From: Aliamphritea spongicola
GTDB lineage: Bacteria > Pseudomonadota > Gammaproteobacteria > Pseudomonadales > Balneatricaceae
Reading direction: 5' to 3'
DNA: 64,000 bases
Assembly (NCBI GenBank): GCA_024347235.1
Contig: AP025283.1
Coordinates: 682,001 to 746,000 of the forward strand
In this document: positions 1-9,188 of the stretch, one piece after another
Position numbering within the stretch: the stretch's first letter is position 1
Layout of the letters: every line of letters starts with the position of its first letter
Program-made: the position numbers and the translations under genes
The notes under the pieces: generated by a model
Told to the model about the DNA's origin: nothing
The model's input: only the letters and a program-made list of their open reading frames with translations
Databases searched by the model: none

Positions 1-1
1 G

Positions 2-949
2 GGGCGGGCAATCCGCGTCGCACTGGCGGAAGATGTCAGCTTTATTGAAGCTTCTCTGGCACAGCTTACTTGGTTGTTTGCCGGCGTTGGTGGTGTGTTG
101 TTGCTGGTTTTGCTGGCGGTTCAGGTGTGGGTTATCCGGCAGGGGCTGTCGTCGCTTAAAGCCGTCAGGCATGAGATTGCCCAGCTTAAATCCGGACATA
201 TCCGGCAGTTACCTGCGGTGGAAACCAAAGAAATTGAACCCCTGGTGACCGAGATTAATTATCTTGTGCAAAGTATGGAAATGCGCCTGCAGCGTTCCAG
301 AAATGCGGTGGGGAATCTTGCCCATGCGTCCAAGACACCACTGACAGTCATTGACCGGCAAATAGAAGCGCTGATTGAGGCCGGTTATAGCCAGGGTAAG
401 GACATGCAGGAACAGTCATCCCGCTTGCGGGGTATGATGGAACGGGAACTGACCCGTGCCCGGATTGCCGGTGCTGCACTGCCCGGGCAGCGTATCTATA
501 TTCAGGAAGAACTGGAAAAGCTGGTACGGACGCTGAAGGCGATCTACCGGGAAAAAGCCATTGATTTCCGACTGGATGTATCAGCGACAACCTATTTTCC
601 CGGCGAGCGTGACGACCTTGTTGAGCTGATGGGCAATCTGCTGGATAACGCGTCAAAGTGGACCAAAAGCCAGATCAGTATTGTGGCTCGGATGGATGAT
701 GAAAGCCTCGAGCTGATTGTTGCGGATGACGGGCCGGGAGTTGCCCCTGAAGATCTGGAGCGGTTAATGAACCGTGGTGAGCGTCTGGATGAAGAAACCA
801 GTGGTCACGGTCTGGGGATGAGCATTATTTCCGAGATTATCCGGCAGTATCAGGGGACCTGTAAGCTGAGTCATTCTGCGACACTGGGTGGTCTGCAGGT
901 ACAGGTTATTCTGCCCCGCCAGTTAGATATGGATGTAGCTGAAGTATAA
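2..949 (+). CDS. Sensor histidine kinase, C-terminal part (5' end outside window)
   Basis: The frame is open from base 2, so the N-terminus and most of the sensor domain lie upstream of the window. A transmembrane helix (about residues 22-45 of the visible part) is followed by a HAMP-like linker and an H-box with the motif LAHASKTPLTV, where the His is the expected autophosphorylation site. The ATP-binding domain shows an N-box (MGNLLDNASKW), a G1 box (DDGPGV) and a G2 box (GHGLGMSI). The LAHA.KTPL H-box is typical of PhoQ-type kinases, so an inner-membrane kinase answering an envelope or cation signal is likely. Its response regulator would lie upstream. The family call is firm; the PhoQ assignment is inference. 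Confidence 0.85.
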   Translation, partial: GRAIRVALAEDVSFIEASLAQLTWLFAGVGGVLLLVLLAVQVWVIRQGLSSLKAVRHEIAQLKSGHIRQLPAVETKEIEPLVTEINYLVQSMEMRLQRSRNAVGNLAHASKTPLTVIDRQIEALIEAGYSQGKDMQEQSSRLRGMMERELTRARIAGAALPGQRIYIQEELEKLVRTLKAIYREKAIDFRLDVSATTYFPGERDDLVELMGNLLDNASKWTKSQISIVARMDDESLELIVADDGPGVAPEDLERLMNRGERLDEETSGHGLGMSIISEIIRQYQGTCKLSHSATLGGLQVQVILPRQLDMDVAEV

Positions 950-1107
950 TTTCCTCTTGAAACCCGGGTAATTTCCCCATATTGAGTGTATCCGCGCTGC
1001 GTTATGTGACGCAGGTCGATGACTTGCTGATTATGTCGTATTCAGAGTTAGCGCTTGTTTCGCCGGGCTGGTAGAATGCCCGCCTGTTTTGATTAAGGAA
1101 TGCCCCT

Positions 1108-1727
1108 GTGTCTGTTGAATATGTTGCCTCATCCAAGCTGCCCACCCCTGGGGTGTATTTACCATGGTCGGTTTTGAAGACCGGGCGACAGGTAAAGAGC
1201 ATGTAGCACTTACCTTTGGTGAGCTGGCATCTGATGCGCCGGTGCTGGCCCGTATTCACTCTGAGTGCCTGACCGGTGACGCGTTGTTTTCACTGCGTTG
1301 TGACTGTGGATTCCAGTTACAGGAAGCGATGAAACGTATCGCGGAAGAAGGCAGTGGGGTGATCTTGTATCTGCGTCAGGAAGGCCGTGGTATCGGACTG
1401 CTGAATAAGATTAAGGCTTATCACCTGCAGGATGGCGGTGCTGATACTGTTGAAGCCAATGAGCAACTGGGCTTTCAGGCCGATCAGCGGGATTACACCA
1501 TGTGTCAGGTAATGCTGGAGCACCTGGGTATTACCAGCGTTAAACTGATGACCAATAATCCGCGCAAAGTTAAAGCGTTGCAGGCCAGCGGTCTGAATGT
1601 TGATAAGCGTGTGCCGCTTCAGGTAGGTAAAAACCGCCATAATGAAGAGTATCTGGCAACGAAAATGGGCAAGCTCGGACATATGATGACTGAGCAGCAT
1701 TTCCAGGAAGAACCTCAGGAAAAATAA
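1108..1727 (+). CDS. ribA: GTP cyclohydrolase II
   Basis: RibA opens the imidazole ring of GTP to give 2,5-diamino-6-ribosylamino-pyrimidinone phosphate, formate and pyrophosphate, the first step of riboflavin synthesis. The zinc cysteines are visible in [19 protein letters not shown], and the GTP-site motif RQEGRGIGL follows. The start is GTG at 1108, after AAGGAA at 1095-1100; it gives the usual N-terminus ending KLPTP-W-G. A C is missing from the C run at 1145-1148, so the naive reading begins only at ATG 1164 and lacks about 18 residues. With one C restored the protein is about 206 residues, normal for the family. It is convergent with dxs across a shared terminator. Confidence 0.93.
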
Positions 1728-1742
1728 TTTCCTTCAGATTTT

Positions 1743-1782
1743 AAAAAGGCCGGCTCTGCTGTTACAGTGAGCCGGCCTTTTG
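1743..1782. terminator. Bidirectional rho-independent terminator between ribA and dxs
   Basis: A 9-bp GC-rich stem (1748-1756 with 1769-1777) is flanked by an A run on the left and TTTT on the right. It can therefore end transcription of both convergent genes. Confidence 0.85.
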
Positions 1783-1812
1783 TGTCTGCAGAATGGCTCT
1801 TCTCTTCTCTGC

Positions 1813-3589
1813 TTAGGTCAGAGGCCAGAGCAGTGGGCGGATCACCTGGCGCAGACCTTCGGTATCCAGCCCGCATTCTGTCAGCTGTTCCTGACGTGTG
1901 GCGTGTTCTATCCAGCGGTCCGGAATCCCCAGGCTGATCAGTTGTACCTGACTGTTGATGCTGTGTAAGTACTCGCTGACCGCTGATCCAGCGCCGCCTT
2001 TAATGGCATGGTCTTCCAGCGTAATTAAGGTGTGATGATCTGCCAGCAGTGTCAGGATCATCTGCTGATCCAGTGGTTTGACGAAACGCATATCAATGAT
2101 GGTGATATCCATCTCATCCCCAGCGCTTCTGCCTGACTGAGTAACGGCCCGAAGTTAAGGACAGCAATGCCACTGTTGCCCCGGCGAATTTCACGTGCCC
2201 GGCTCAGAGGGACCGGGGTTGCTGTAGAGGTTTGTGTTGCTGTACCACTGCCACGGGGGTAACGGATAGCAGCCGGCCCATGATGCCGGTAGCCGGTTTC
2301 CAGCAGATTCAGTAATTCCTGCTCATCTGCCGGGGTCATAATGACCATTTCCGGAATACAGCGCAGGTAACTGATGTCATAGCAGCCCGCGTGGGTTGCA
2401 CCGTCTTCACCAACCAGCCCTGCACGGTCAATACAGAACAGTACGTTCAGGTCCTGAATCAGGACATCGTGGATCAGCTGATCATATGCGCGTTGCAGAA
2501 AGGTCGAATAAATAGCAACGACCGGCTTCATGTTGCGGTAGGCCATTCCTGCAGCCAGTGTGACGGCATGCTGCTCTGCAATCGCAACATCAAAAACGTT
2601 TCGGAAACTGCCGGGAGAACTCCACCAGGCCAGAGCCTTCGCGCATGGCGGGCGTTATCGCAGTAAGTTTTGGATCTTCAGCAGCTTTATCTGTCGCCCA
2701 TTGGCCAAAGATATGGGCAAAAGTTGGTTTACTTTTTACTTTGGGTTTGTCGATTGGGTCGATTTTGGCGATGGCGTGATAGCCGATCGGATCCTTTTCG
2801 GCCGGCGCGAACCCTTTGCCCTTCAAAGTCGTGATATGTAAAAACTGCGGTCCTGGCTGGCTCAGACTGTGTTGCAGTGCATCTAACAGGGCCGGAATGT
2901 CATGGCCGTCAACCGGGCCTGAATAGTTAAAGTCCAGCGCTTCAAACAGTGCGGCGGTTGTTTCACCCATGTTGTCTTTAAGGTTCTTGGCCAGATAGGT
3001 GGCCAGTCCGCCTTCGTTATGGGAGATCGACATGTCATTGTCGTTAAGAATGACCAGCAGGTTGCTGCCGGTGTGTGCCGCATGATTCAGTGCTTCAAAA
3101 GCCATACCGGCGGTCATCGCGCCATCGCCAATAACGGCAACCGTACGGCTGTCGATGTTTTGCAGTTTATCTGCCAGGGCCATACCCAGAGCGGCGCTGA
3201 TCGATGTGCTTGAATGCCCGGTACCGAAATCATCATAAGGGCTTTCGCTCTGCCGGGGAACGGGGCCAGGCCATCCTTTTACGGATCGTCAGCAGCTCCT
3301 CTCTGCGGCCGGTCAGTATTTTGTGTGGGTAGCTCTGGTGGCCTACGTCCCAGACCAGATGGTCTTCCGGGGTATTCAGGCAGTAATGCAGTGCAATTGT
3401 CAGCTCGACAACGCCCAGCCCGGCACCAAAGTGGCCACCTGTCTGGCCGACACTGTAGAGCAGAAAGTGCCGCAGTTCCCGGGCCAGTTCTACCAGCTGA
3501 TCAGCAGACAGCTGACGCAGCTGATCCGGCTGGTCGAGCCGGTTCAGTAAAGGGGTATCGGGACGGGCAGTGGGAATTTCAAAAAACAT
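1813..3589 (-). CDS. dxs: 1-deoxy-D-xylulose-5-phosphate synthase (frameshifted)
   Basis: Dxs condenses pyruvate and glyceraldehyde-3-phosphate to DXP, the entry to the MEP isoprenoid pathway, and needs thiamine diphosphate. Visible are the N-terminal helix with [16 protein letters not shown], the ThDP site [33 protein letters not shown], and the transketolase pyrimidine domain with [10 protein letters not shown] and [14 protein letters not shown] text. The reading breaks near 3272 (A run), 3252 (GG), 2602 (T run) and 2125 (G run); restoring them gives one continuous Dxs. About 25-30 residues usually found between the NDNxMSIS motif and the GPVDGHD motif are absent, so the protein is slightly short. 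It follows xseB and ispA, the usual gammaproteobacterial order. Confidence 0.93.
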
Positions 3590-3614
3590 CAGTGTGACAA
3601 TCTTCAGCAGCGGA

Positions 3615-4499
3615 TTAGTATTGGCGTTCTACGATGTAATCCGCTAACCAGTGCAGTGGTTGGGCAGCATCACCATATGACTGGATACTAGCATGGGCCT
3701 GTTCGTTTAATAGGGCCAGTTTTTGTTTTGCCCCGGCCATGCCAAGCAGTGCCGGATAAGTCGGTTTATCCTGTTCGGTATCGGAGCCCTGAGGTTTGCC
3801 CAGCGTCTGGGTATCCCCTTCAATGTCCAGAATGTCATCCTTTACCTGAAAGGCCAGGCCGATATGCCGGGCGTAAGTGTCCAGTGCCAGTAAATCTTCA
3901 CGGGTAGCGTTGCCACTGCTCAGGGCACCCATTTCAATGCTGCTGCAGATAAGCGCGCCTGTTTTATGGCGGTGCATATTCTCCAGTTCGTTCAGGGTCA
4001 TCGCTTTGCCTACATGGCTGAGATCAATCGACTGACCGGCAACCATACCCATGGCACCGCTGCCCCGGGCCAGAGAGGCCAGCATCTGCAGTTGTGTCGT
4101 CGGGCTGACAAAGTCTGAAGGCGTGCTTAGCAGCTCGAATGCGAGCGCCTGTAAAGCATCACCGGCAAGAATGGCGGTCGCCTCGTCAAACTGAATATGA
4201 CAGGTCGGTTTACCGCGGCGGAGATCGTCATCATCCATTGCTGGCAGGTCATCATGTACCAGTGAATAACTGTGGACACATTCGATTGCGCAGGCGGCAT
4301 TATCGGCGGCGTCAAGGTTTCCCGCGAGCAGCTGGTTGGCCATGTAGACCAGCAGTGGCCGTACCCGTTTACCGCCGTTAAACAGAGAATAACGCATCGC
4401 TTCCTGAAGCAGGGGAGCAGCCGTCTGGCTGGCCATATGCTGCTCCAGAGCCTGATCGACTCTGCTGCGATACCTGTTGAGTTGCTGCTTCATATCCAC
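3615..4499 (-). CDS. ispA: (2E,6E)-farnesyl diphosphate synthase
   Basis: This intact 294-residue prenyltransferase adds two isopentenyl diphosphates to DMAPP to make farnesyl diphosphate. Both aspartate-rich motifs are present: [14 protein letters not shown] (first, about residues 84-97) and DDILDIEGD (second). [10 protein letters not shown] near the N-terminus is the isopentenyl diphosphate contact region. It lies three bases after xseB and about 25 bases before dxs, so the three are probably one transcript that couples precursor supply with chain elongation. Length and motifs match IspA rather than the longer octaprenyl synthases. Confidence 0.95.
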   Translation of the reverse strand: MDMKQQLNRYRSRVDQALEQHMASQTAAPLLQEAMRYSLFNGGKRVRPLLVYMANQLLAGNLDAADNAACAIECVHSYSLVHDDLPAMDDDDLRRGKPTCHIQFDEATAILAGDALQALAFELLSTPSDFVSPTTQLQMLASLARGSGAMGMVAGQSIDLSHVGKAMTLNELENMHRHKTGALICSSIEMGALSSGNATREDLLALDTYARHIGLAFQVKDDILDIEGDTQTLGKPQGSDTEQDKPTYPALLGMAGAKQKLALLNEQAHASIQSYGDAAQPLHWLADYIVERQY

Positions 4500-4502
4500 G
4501 GA

Positions 4503-4742
4503 TTATTCCTCCGGCAGTTCAAACGGTGTTTCCTGTAACTCACCATTTTGCTTAATCAGTAGCTGAACTTTCTGCTCGGCATCGCTTAGCATGGTCTGAC
4601 AGCTTCGGGTCAGCCGGACGCCTTCCTCGAAGGTGTGCAGTGACTGCTCAAGGCTGAGGTCGCCCTTTTCCAGTTCTTCGACCATGCTTTCAAGCTGGCC
4701 GAGTGCTGTTTCAAAATCGAGGGGCTTCTTAGATGCAGGCAT
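4503..4742 (-). CDS. xseB: Exodeoxyribonuclease VII small subunit
   Basis: XseB is the small helical subunit of the single-strand-specific exonuclease VII. The 79-residue product shows the family core [26 protein letters not shown] and [10 protein letters not shown], two helices that dimerise. The open frame extends 16 codons further upstream, but ATG 4742 gives the normal family length ([11 protein letters not shown]), so I chose it. It is the first gene of the xseB-ispA-dxs transcription unit. Confidence 0.9.
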   Translation of the reverse strand: MPASKKPLDFETALGQLESMVEELEKGDLSLEQSLHTFEEGVRLTRSCQTMLSDAEQKVQLLIKQNGELQETPFELPEE

Positions 4743-4905
4743 TAGCGAAATTCTCAAATAATCTAGCAGCTTAGTGCGTGTTGGGTTCATTTAGACTGGC
4801 ATATTGTACTGTAAATAGTACGATATAGGGCAAGTAAAGAAGGGCCCTAAATCAATCGTTTGAATCTTGCCTGTCACTTGATGTAGATTTTTATGCGGAT
4901 GAAGC

Positions 4906-4933
4906 TAAAGTATTCGTCTGGTCAGGGCGATAA
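4906..4933 (+). promoter_or_regulatory. Probable sigma-28 (FliA) promoter for pomAB
   Basis: TAAA at 4906-4909 is followed after 16 bases by GGCGATAA at 4926-4933. The FliA consensus is TAAA, 15-16 bases, GCCGATAA, so only one base of the -10 element differs. It lies about 60 bases before the pomA start, fitting control of stator genes by the late-flagellar sigma factor. Confidence 0.65.
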
Positions 4934-4992
4934 CACTAAGTGGATTAACTTTTTCAAAGTGGATTTGAGTTTATGACGCTGAGGAGTACAGA

Positions 4993-5750
4993 GTGGATTT
5001 AGCAACGCTCGTTGGGTTATTAGGTGCATTTGGTATCGTAGTCGCAGCGATGGTAACCGGTGGCGACGTAGGCACCTTTGTTAACGTGCCATCATTGCTT
5101 ATCGTAATGGGCGGCAGCCTTTTGTTGTGCTGATGAAATTTACCCTGGGCCAGTTCCTGAGTATCGGTAAGGTGATGGGTAAGGCTTTCATGTTCAAGTC
5201 CGTGAAGCCTGAAGATATTATCGCTGAAGCAGTTGATCTGGCAGATGCTGCCCGTAAAGGCGGTCTGCTGTCTCTGGAAGATAAAACGGTTAGCAGTGAC
5301 TTTATGCAACGTGGCATTCAGTTACTGGTAGACGGTCATGACCCGGACATTGTTCGCGGCCTCCTGAATAAAGAAAAATCTCTGACGACTGAGCGTCACG
5401 AAAGTGCCTGCGACATTTTCAAAGCGATGGGTGATGTAGGCCCCGCAATGGGGATGATCGGAACCCTGGTAGGTCTGGTACAGATGCTGTCTAACATGAG
5501 TGACCCTAAATCAATCGGCCCTGCGATGGCAGTAGCATTGTTAACTACGCTTTACGGTGCAATGCTAGCCACCATGTTTGCGCTGCCGATTGCAGATAAA
5601 CTGGACGGCCGTAAAGCAGAAGAAGAACTGAATCAGTCGCTTATTATTGATGGCCTGCTGGCGATTCAGGCCGGTCAGAACCCACGGGTTATTGAGCAAA
5701 TGCTGCGTAACTATCTGCCTGAGAAAAAGCGGGCAGTGGCTGAAGGGTAA
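4993..5750 (+). CDS. pomA: Flagellar motor stator protein PomA (MotA family)
   Basis: PomA is the four-helix stator subunit that couples ion flow, here probably sodium, to flagellar torque. The start GTG 4993 follows GAGGAG at 4981-4986 and gives MDLATLVGLLGAFGIV, the PomA-type N-terminus. One T is lost from the T run near 5120-5123, which splits off the first 45 residues. Later segments GDVGPAMGMIGTLVGLVQML and SIGPAMAVALLTTLYGAM are the third and fourth helices of MotA/PomA. The repaired protein is about 253 residues, the PomA length and shorter than proton-type MotA. It precedes pomB by 5 bases. The sodium assignment rests on resemblance to Vibrio PomA. Confidence 0.9.
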
Positions 5751-5755
5751 CGCGC

Positions 5756-6683
5756 ATGAGTGATGAAGAAGAAACAAAATGCCCCCTGTCCCGCGGGGTT
5801 ACCGGGCTGGCTAGCAACCTTCGGCGACCTTATGTCGCTGCTGATGTGCTTCTTCGTATTACTGCTGTCATTTTCAGAAATGGACGTGCTGAAGTTTAAG
5901 CAGCTGGCGGGTTCCATGCGTGAGGCGTTTGGTGTTCAGAATCAGGTAAAGGTTGCTGATATTCCGAAAGGTACCAGCATTATTGCTCAGGAATTCAGCC
6001 CGGGCCGTCCGGAGCCTACGCCCCTGAATGAGGTGCGGCAAATGACCACGGACAACGACCTTCAGACGCTGGATATACGTACCCAGGAAGGTCAGTCAGA
6101 GGTTGATGAACAGGAAAAGAGTGAAACTCAGGAAGAGCTTCAGGAACTGTTAGAACAGATTGAAGAGCAGGCTGAAGCCCAGGCTAAGACAGATGCTGTT
6201 TCTTTTGCGGCGGCATTGCAGTCTGAAATTGGTCAGGGCAGCGTAGAAGTTGAGACCGACGGTAAGAAGATTATTATCCGTGTTAAGGATAAAGGTTCTT
6301 TCAGTTCAGGCTCGGCGGAGCTTAAGTTTGCCTACATCCCTGTGATGGCGAAAATCCGTGATGTGTTGCTGACGGTTCGTGGTAAGGTCGCGATTGAAGG
6401 GCATACTGATAACATTCCGGTGTCCGGTGGGCAGTATGAGTCGAACTGGGGACTATCTACAGCACGGGCTTTATCGGTTGCACATGAGTTATTTGCGGAC
6501 CCGAGAATAGATCAGTCACGGTTTAACGTTGTCGGTTATTCTGATACCAAACCACTGGCGCCTAATGATACTTCACTGAACCGCAGTACCAACCGGCGGG
6601 TTGAAATCATTGTGCAGAAAGGTGCAGACCCTGAAGCGCTGGAAAAATTAAAGCCGGGGATGTTGAGAATTTCGGACCACTGA
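5756..6683 (+). CDS. pomB: Flagellar motor stator protein PomB (MotB family, OmpA-like C-terminus)
   Basis: PomB anchors the stator to peptidoglycan and carries the ion-binding Asp. The N-terminus from ATG 5756 reads MSDEEETKC, then an indel in the C run at 5783-5787 breaks the frame. The continuation holds PGWLATFGDLMSLLMCFFVLLLSF, where the Asp before LMSLL is the conserved ion-binding residue at the start of the single membrane helix. A periplasmic acidic linker, rich in Glu and Gln (about residues 100-150), leads to an OmpA-like domain (GHTDNIPVSGG..SNWGLSTARA..RSTNRRVEI). It is translated just behind pomA. Confidence 0.92.
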
Positions 6684-6705
6684 CCCCGCAGGAAGTCTTC
6701 TGATA

Positions 6706-6732
6706 CAAAAACCCGGCATATGCCGGGTTTTT
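6706..6732. terminator. Bidirectional terminator between pomB and cytochrome c5
   Basis: Perfect stem with ACCCGGCAT pairing with ATGCCGGGT (6711-6728), preceded by an A run and followed by TTTTT. It serves both converging genes. Confidence 0.85.
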
Positions 6733-6745
6733 ATAGATGTATCGC

Positions 6746-7049
6746 TTACTTGGAGTTATCCAGCATGTGCTGAATCGCTGCAGTCAGCTCACTGTCAGTA
6801 CAGTTCTGGCAGTTACCCATTGGTGGCATAACGTTCAGACCGCTTTTTGCGGTTGCCAGCATACCTTCAACGCCTTTTTCTATGCGGGTTTTCCAGGCTT
6901 CAGGGTCGCCTACTTTTGGCGCACCGGCTACACCAGTCATGTGGCATGCCAGGCAGTAAGTGTTATATACAGTAACTCCGTCCCGTTCAGCGAAGGCGGC
7001 GGCAGGTGTCAAAGTGCAGCAGCAGTGGCTGCCAGTAATAATTTTTCAT
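6746..7049 (-). CDS. Cytochrome c5-type monoheme c cytochrome
   Basis: This is a small periplasmic electron carrier. The heme attachment motif CLACH is present, and the distal Met lies in MPPMGNC; the CQNC pair near it is typical of cytochrome c5. The true start is ATG 7049, behind AAGGA, giving a signal peptide MKKLLLAATAAALLTPAAAFA once two losses are repaired: an A in the run at 7042-7046 (T run on the plus strand) and a T in the run near 7010. Without repair only a leaderless product from 7012 is read. About 102 residues before processing. A monocistronic gene convergent with pomB. Confidence 0.88.
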
Positions 7050-7225
7050 TGTAATTCCTTGAGGCCTCTAATGTTTGGCTAGAGCAAAGGTGAACACAGA
7101 AACCCTGTGGTGAACTTCTATGCTTGGGTCAGTTTAGAAACTCGGGACGGCGTCTGTAAATAGCCAGAACAGATAAGAATTGAATCTGTGTCAAGGAATG
7201 CTTAAATTTTCCGGGAACCTGCCGA

Positions 7226-7438
7226 TTAATTATGTGTGGCACGAAGGTTCATAGCGTACATTGCCTGTTGATGTTGTGAAAATGCTTTGGCGTCACGGTG
7301 TTTATGCTGAATGAAGCTCTGATGGTAAAGCTGTCGTACCAGGTCTGCCGGTGCGTCAGTTATTTGCAGAATTTCATTTAAGCTTAAGCCCTTACGGGTC
7401 AATTGAAGTATCTGGTGTTGCAATGAGTTCATCGTCAT
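7226..7438 (-). CDS. Small hypothetical protein, possibly helix-turn-helix
   Basis: A 70-residue product rich in Gln and His. The middle (LTRKGLSLNEILQITDAPADLVRQLYHQS) has the shape of a helix-turn-helix: a helix, a LSLNEIL turn, and a recognition-like helix. AGGA stands about 10 bases before the ATG; a second ATG lies two codons further in. No family was recognised. It is monocistronic, lying between cytochrome c5 and the divergent regulator-like gene. Whether it is translated is uncertain. Confidence 0.45.
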   Translation of the reverse strand: MTMNSLQHQILQLTRKGLSLNEILQITDAPADLVRQLYHQSFIQHKHRDAKAFSQHQQAMYAMNLRATHN

Positions 7439-7658
7439 TGTTTTAATCCTAAGGCTGATTCTGGATGTCAGTTTTAGCAGTAAGATGTGACAAAATCATT
7501 GCAATGGTCTAATTTCATTAGGGAAAGAGCGGTATTTTCTTGAATGGGGATACTTTGTTGGTATATGTTAAAAGTCATACAATAATTGTAAGATCTGTTT
7601 AATTAACAAGAATCTGACATAGCAACGGAACGCTGTTAGCTGCTGGCTGGGGAATAAT

Positions 7659-8190
7659 ATGGATAAAAATGCAACTTCTACGACCGTTTCAAATCGGCAT
7701 GATCAGTCTTCGCCTGTTGGGGCGAACCCGACAAATCTGAGGTCCTGCTTTGATGCGGAAGAATTAGCACAGAAACTGGGCTTCGTATCTTTCGACCGAC
7801 TTTCTGATTCGCTGTTACCGGGTATTTGACGGTGACATCAAAGCCGCGATTATTTTTAATGTAATCTCACTGTGGGCCCTGCGCCAGCGTGAAGATGAAG
7901 AGGCGAAACAGGCTGTGCCGGGTTTCTCCTGTAATAATCATTCAATCAGTATTGCTACCGGTATCCCGTATGAAACCGTACGGCGTAAGGTAAAGAGCAT
8001 GGTTGAGAACGAATGGCTGTACTTCAGTGATTCTTCCCATGTAGTACTGAATGCGGAAAAATGGCAACAGGTACTGGGTGATGTAATTGACCCTGAGCGC
8101 TGTGTTGTTGGTTATGTCCGCAGTACTGATGTGTCGCCTGATTTTGCAGGCCGCAAACGGATGGGCTCTGCGGCGGACCGCCGCACCTGA
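7659..8190 (+). CDS. Predicted winged-helix DNA-binding protein (frameshifted)
   Basis: The product begins MDKNATSTTVSNRHDQSS, a polar disordered N-terminus, and runs to about 177 residues. A reading break near 7821 (one G too many or two bases too few in GGG) must be bridged to join LSDSLLP to VFDGDIKAAIIFNV. The second half, SIATGIPYETVRRKVKSMVENEWLYFS, is a clear winged-helix core: a helix, a turn with TGIPYETVRR as recognition helix, then a wing. No specific family is recognised. It stands alone between terminators, directly upstream of the chemosensory cluster, and could regulate it; that is only inference from position. Confidence 0.6.
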
Positions 8191-8204
8191 TGCCAGATAT
8201 ATTG

Positions 8205-8233
8205 AAAAAAGCTGCTTTTATAGCAGCTTTTTC
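8205..8233 (+). terminator. Rho-independent terminator after the winged-helix gene
   Basis: AAAAGCTGCT (8207-8216) pairs with AGCAGCTTTT (8222-8231), a 10-bp stem with a 5-base loop and a T tail. It separates the winged-helix gene from the chemosensory cluster. Confidence 0.85.
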
Positions 8234-8314
8234 GCCTTAAATTTGTGGGCTGAAATCTAAATCTTCAGTAATAACAAAGGATAACGTTAAAAAACGATTT
8301 TCGGGGAGGAAAAA

Positions 8315-8389
8315 GTGTTTCGCAAGATGCTGAAAACTCATGTAAATCAAGGTGATCTACTCACCAAAGTGAGTAAGCTAAGTGATTGA
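8315..8389 (+). CDS. Possible 24-residue leader peptide before the chemosensory cluster
   Basis: A GTG at 8315 follows a very strong ribosome binding site, GGGGAGG at 8303-8309, six bases away. The frame MFRKMLKTHVNQGDLLTKVSKLSD ends at TGA 8389. The stretch 8234-8503 has no other gene. The ORF also covers an inverted repeat (ACTCAC 8359-8364 with GTGAGT 8369-8374). A TTGACA element follows at 8393-8398. It may be a small regulatory peptide, or the ribosome site may be fortuitous; no homologue is known to me. Confidence 0.3.
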   Translation: MFRKMLKTHVNQGDLLTKVSKLSD

Positions 8390-8503
8390 TTTTTGACATA
8401 AGCAGCTTTGTGTAACACATTAATATCTACAATTATTCCTGTTTAAGTCTGCAGGAGCAAAGCCGGGACATAAGAAGTACCCGGAAAATTGAGAGATACG
8501 CAT

Positions 8504-8794
8504 ATGACCAATGAAACCAGGGATGAGTTACAGTTGCCGGAAGAGATCTCAATTGTAAATATCGGTGAATGGAAAGATAAGTTTACTGACCTTCTGGAAT
8601 CTTCTGCTTCGATTTCAATTAACGCTGCTGACCTGACCAGGGTCGACACCGCAGCGGTTCAGTTACTTGTAGTGTTTATCAAAGAGCTGCAGTCACAAAA
8701 CATCAATTTTGAGTGGCAGAGTCGGTCTGCTGAGCTGGATAAGGTTGCCCGCCAATTGGGACTGGCATCCATGCTACAACTCGAGTCAGCATAA
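8504..8794 (+). CDS. STAS-domain protein (anti-sigma antagonist type), first gene of chemosensory cluster
   Basis: A 96-residue single STAS domain. ATG 8504 is preferred over the in-frame TTG at 8489 because it has GAGAG at 8491-8495 in front. The conserved DLTRVDTAAVQLL segment is the STAS phospho-acceptor loop, with Thr where SpoIIAA has Ser. Such small STAS proteins often sit directly before cheY-cheA in marine and soil proteobacteria; the partner here is not known. It lies 26 bases before cheY and is likely co-transcribed with it. Confidence 0.8.
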   Translation: MTNETRDELQLPEEISIVNIGEWKDKFTDLLESSASISINAADLTRVDTAAVQLLVVFIKELQSQNINFEWQSRSAELDKVARQLGLASMLQLESA

Positions 8795-8820
8795 AAATAA
8801 CGGATTACGGAGATTATTAA

Positions 8821-9182
8821 ATGGCAACCATCTTAGTTGTTGATGATTCGGCTTCTTTACGGAACATGGTGACTTTCACCCTGAAACAGGAAGGCTATCA
8901 GGTTGTTGAAGCCGGCAATGGTCAGGAAGCGCTGACTAAAGCAAAAGGCGGCCGGTTTGATCTGGTACTTACCGACGTGAATATGCCGGTTATGGACGGG
9001 ATTACTCTGTGCTCTGAGCTTCGCAAACTGCCGACGTTTAAGTTTACCCCGGTGCTGATGCTAACCACCGAAAGCTCTGCTGACATGAAACAGCAGGGTA
9101 AAAGTGCCGGTGCGACTGGCTGGCTGGTAAAACCTTTAATCCTGAGAAGTTGATCAGCACAATCAAACGCGTCGTACGGTGA
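8821..9182 (+). CDS. cheY: CheY-like response regulator
   Basis: A single receiver domain of about 120 residues. It shows the acidic pair VVDDSASLR, the phospho-acceptor Asp in LVLTDVNMPVMDG (about residue 52), the Thr in LTTES, and the Lys in WLVKPF. One T is missing at 9134-9136, so the raw frame ends PLILRS; restored it reads PFNPEKLISTIKRVVR, ending at TGA 9182. It lies seven bases before cheA and is the likely phosphate acceptor from that kinase. No cheZ phosphatase gene is present in the cluster. Confidence 0.88.
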
Positions 9183-9188
9183 TCGCCT

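Noticed and set aside
1164..1727. ribA starting at ATG 1164
   Set aside because: The family N-terminus (KLPTPWG) lies upstream in another frame behind a good ribosome site; a lost C explains the shift.
8359..8374. Inverted repeat ACTCAC/GTGAGT as a strong terminator or operator
   Set aside because: Only 6-bp arms and no T tail; kept as a note under the leader ORF.
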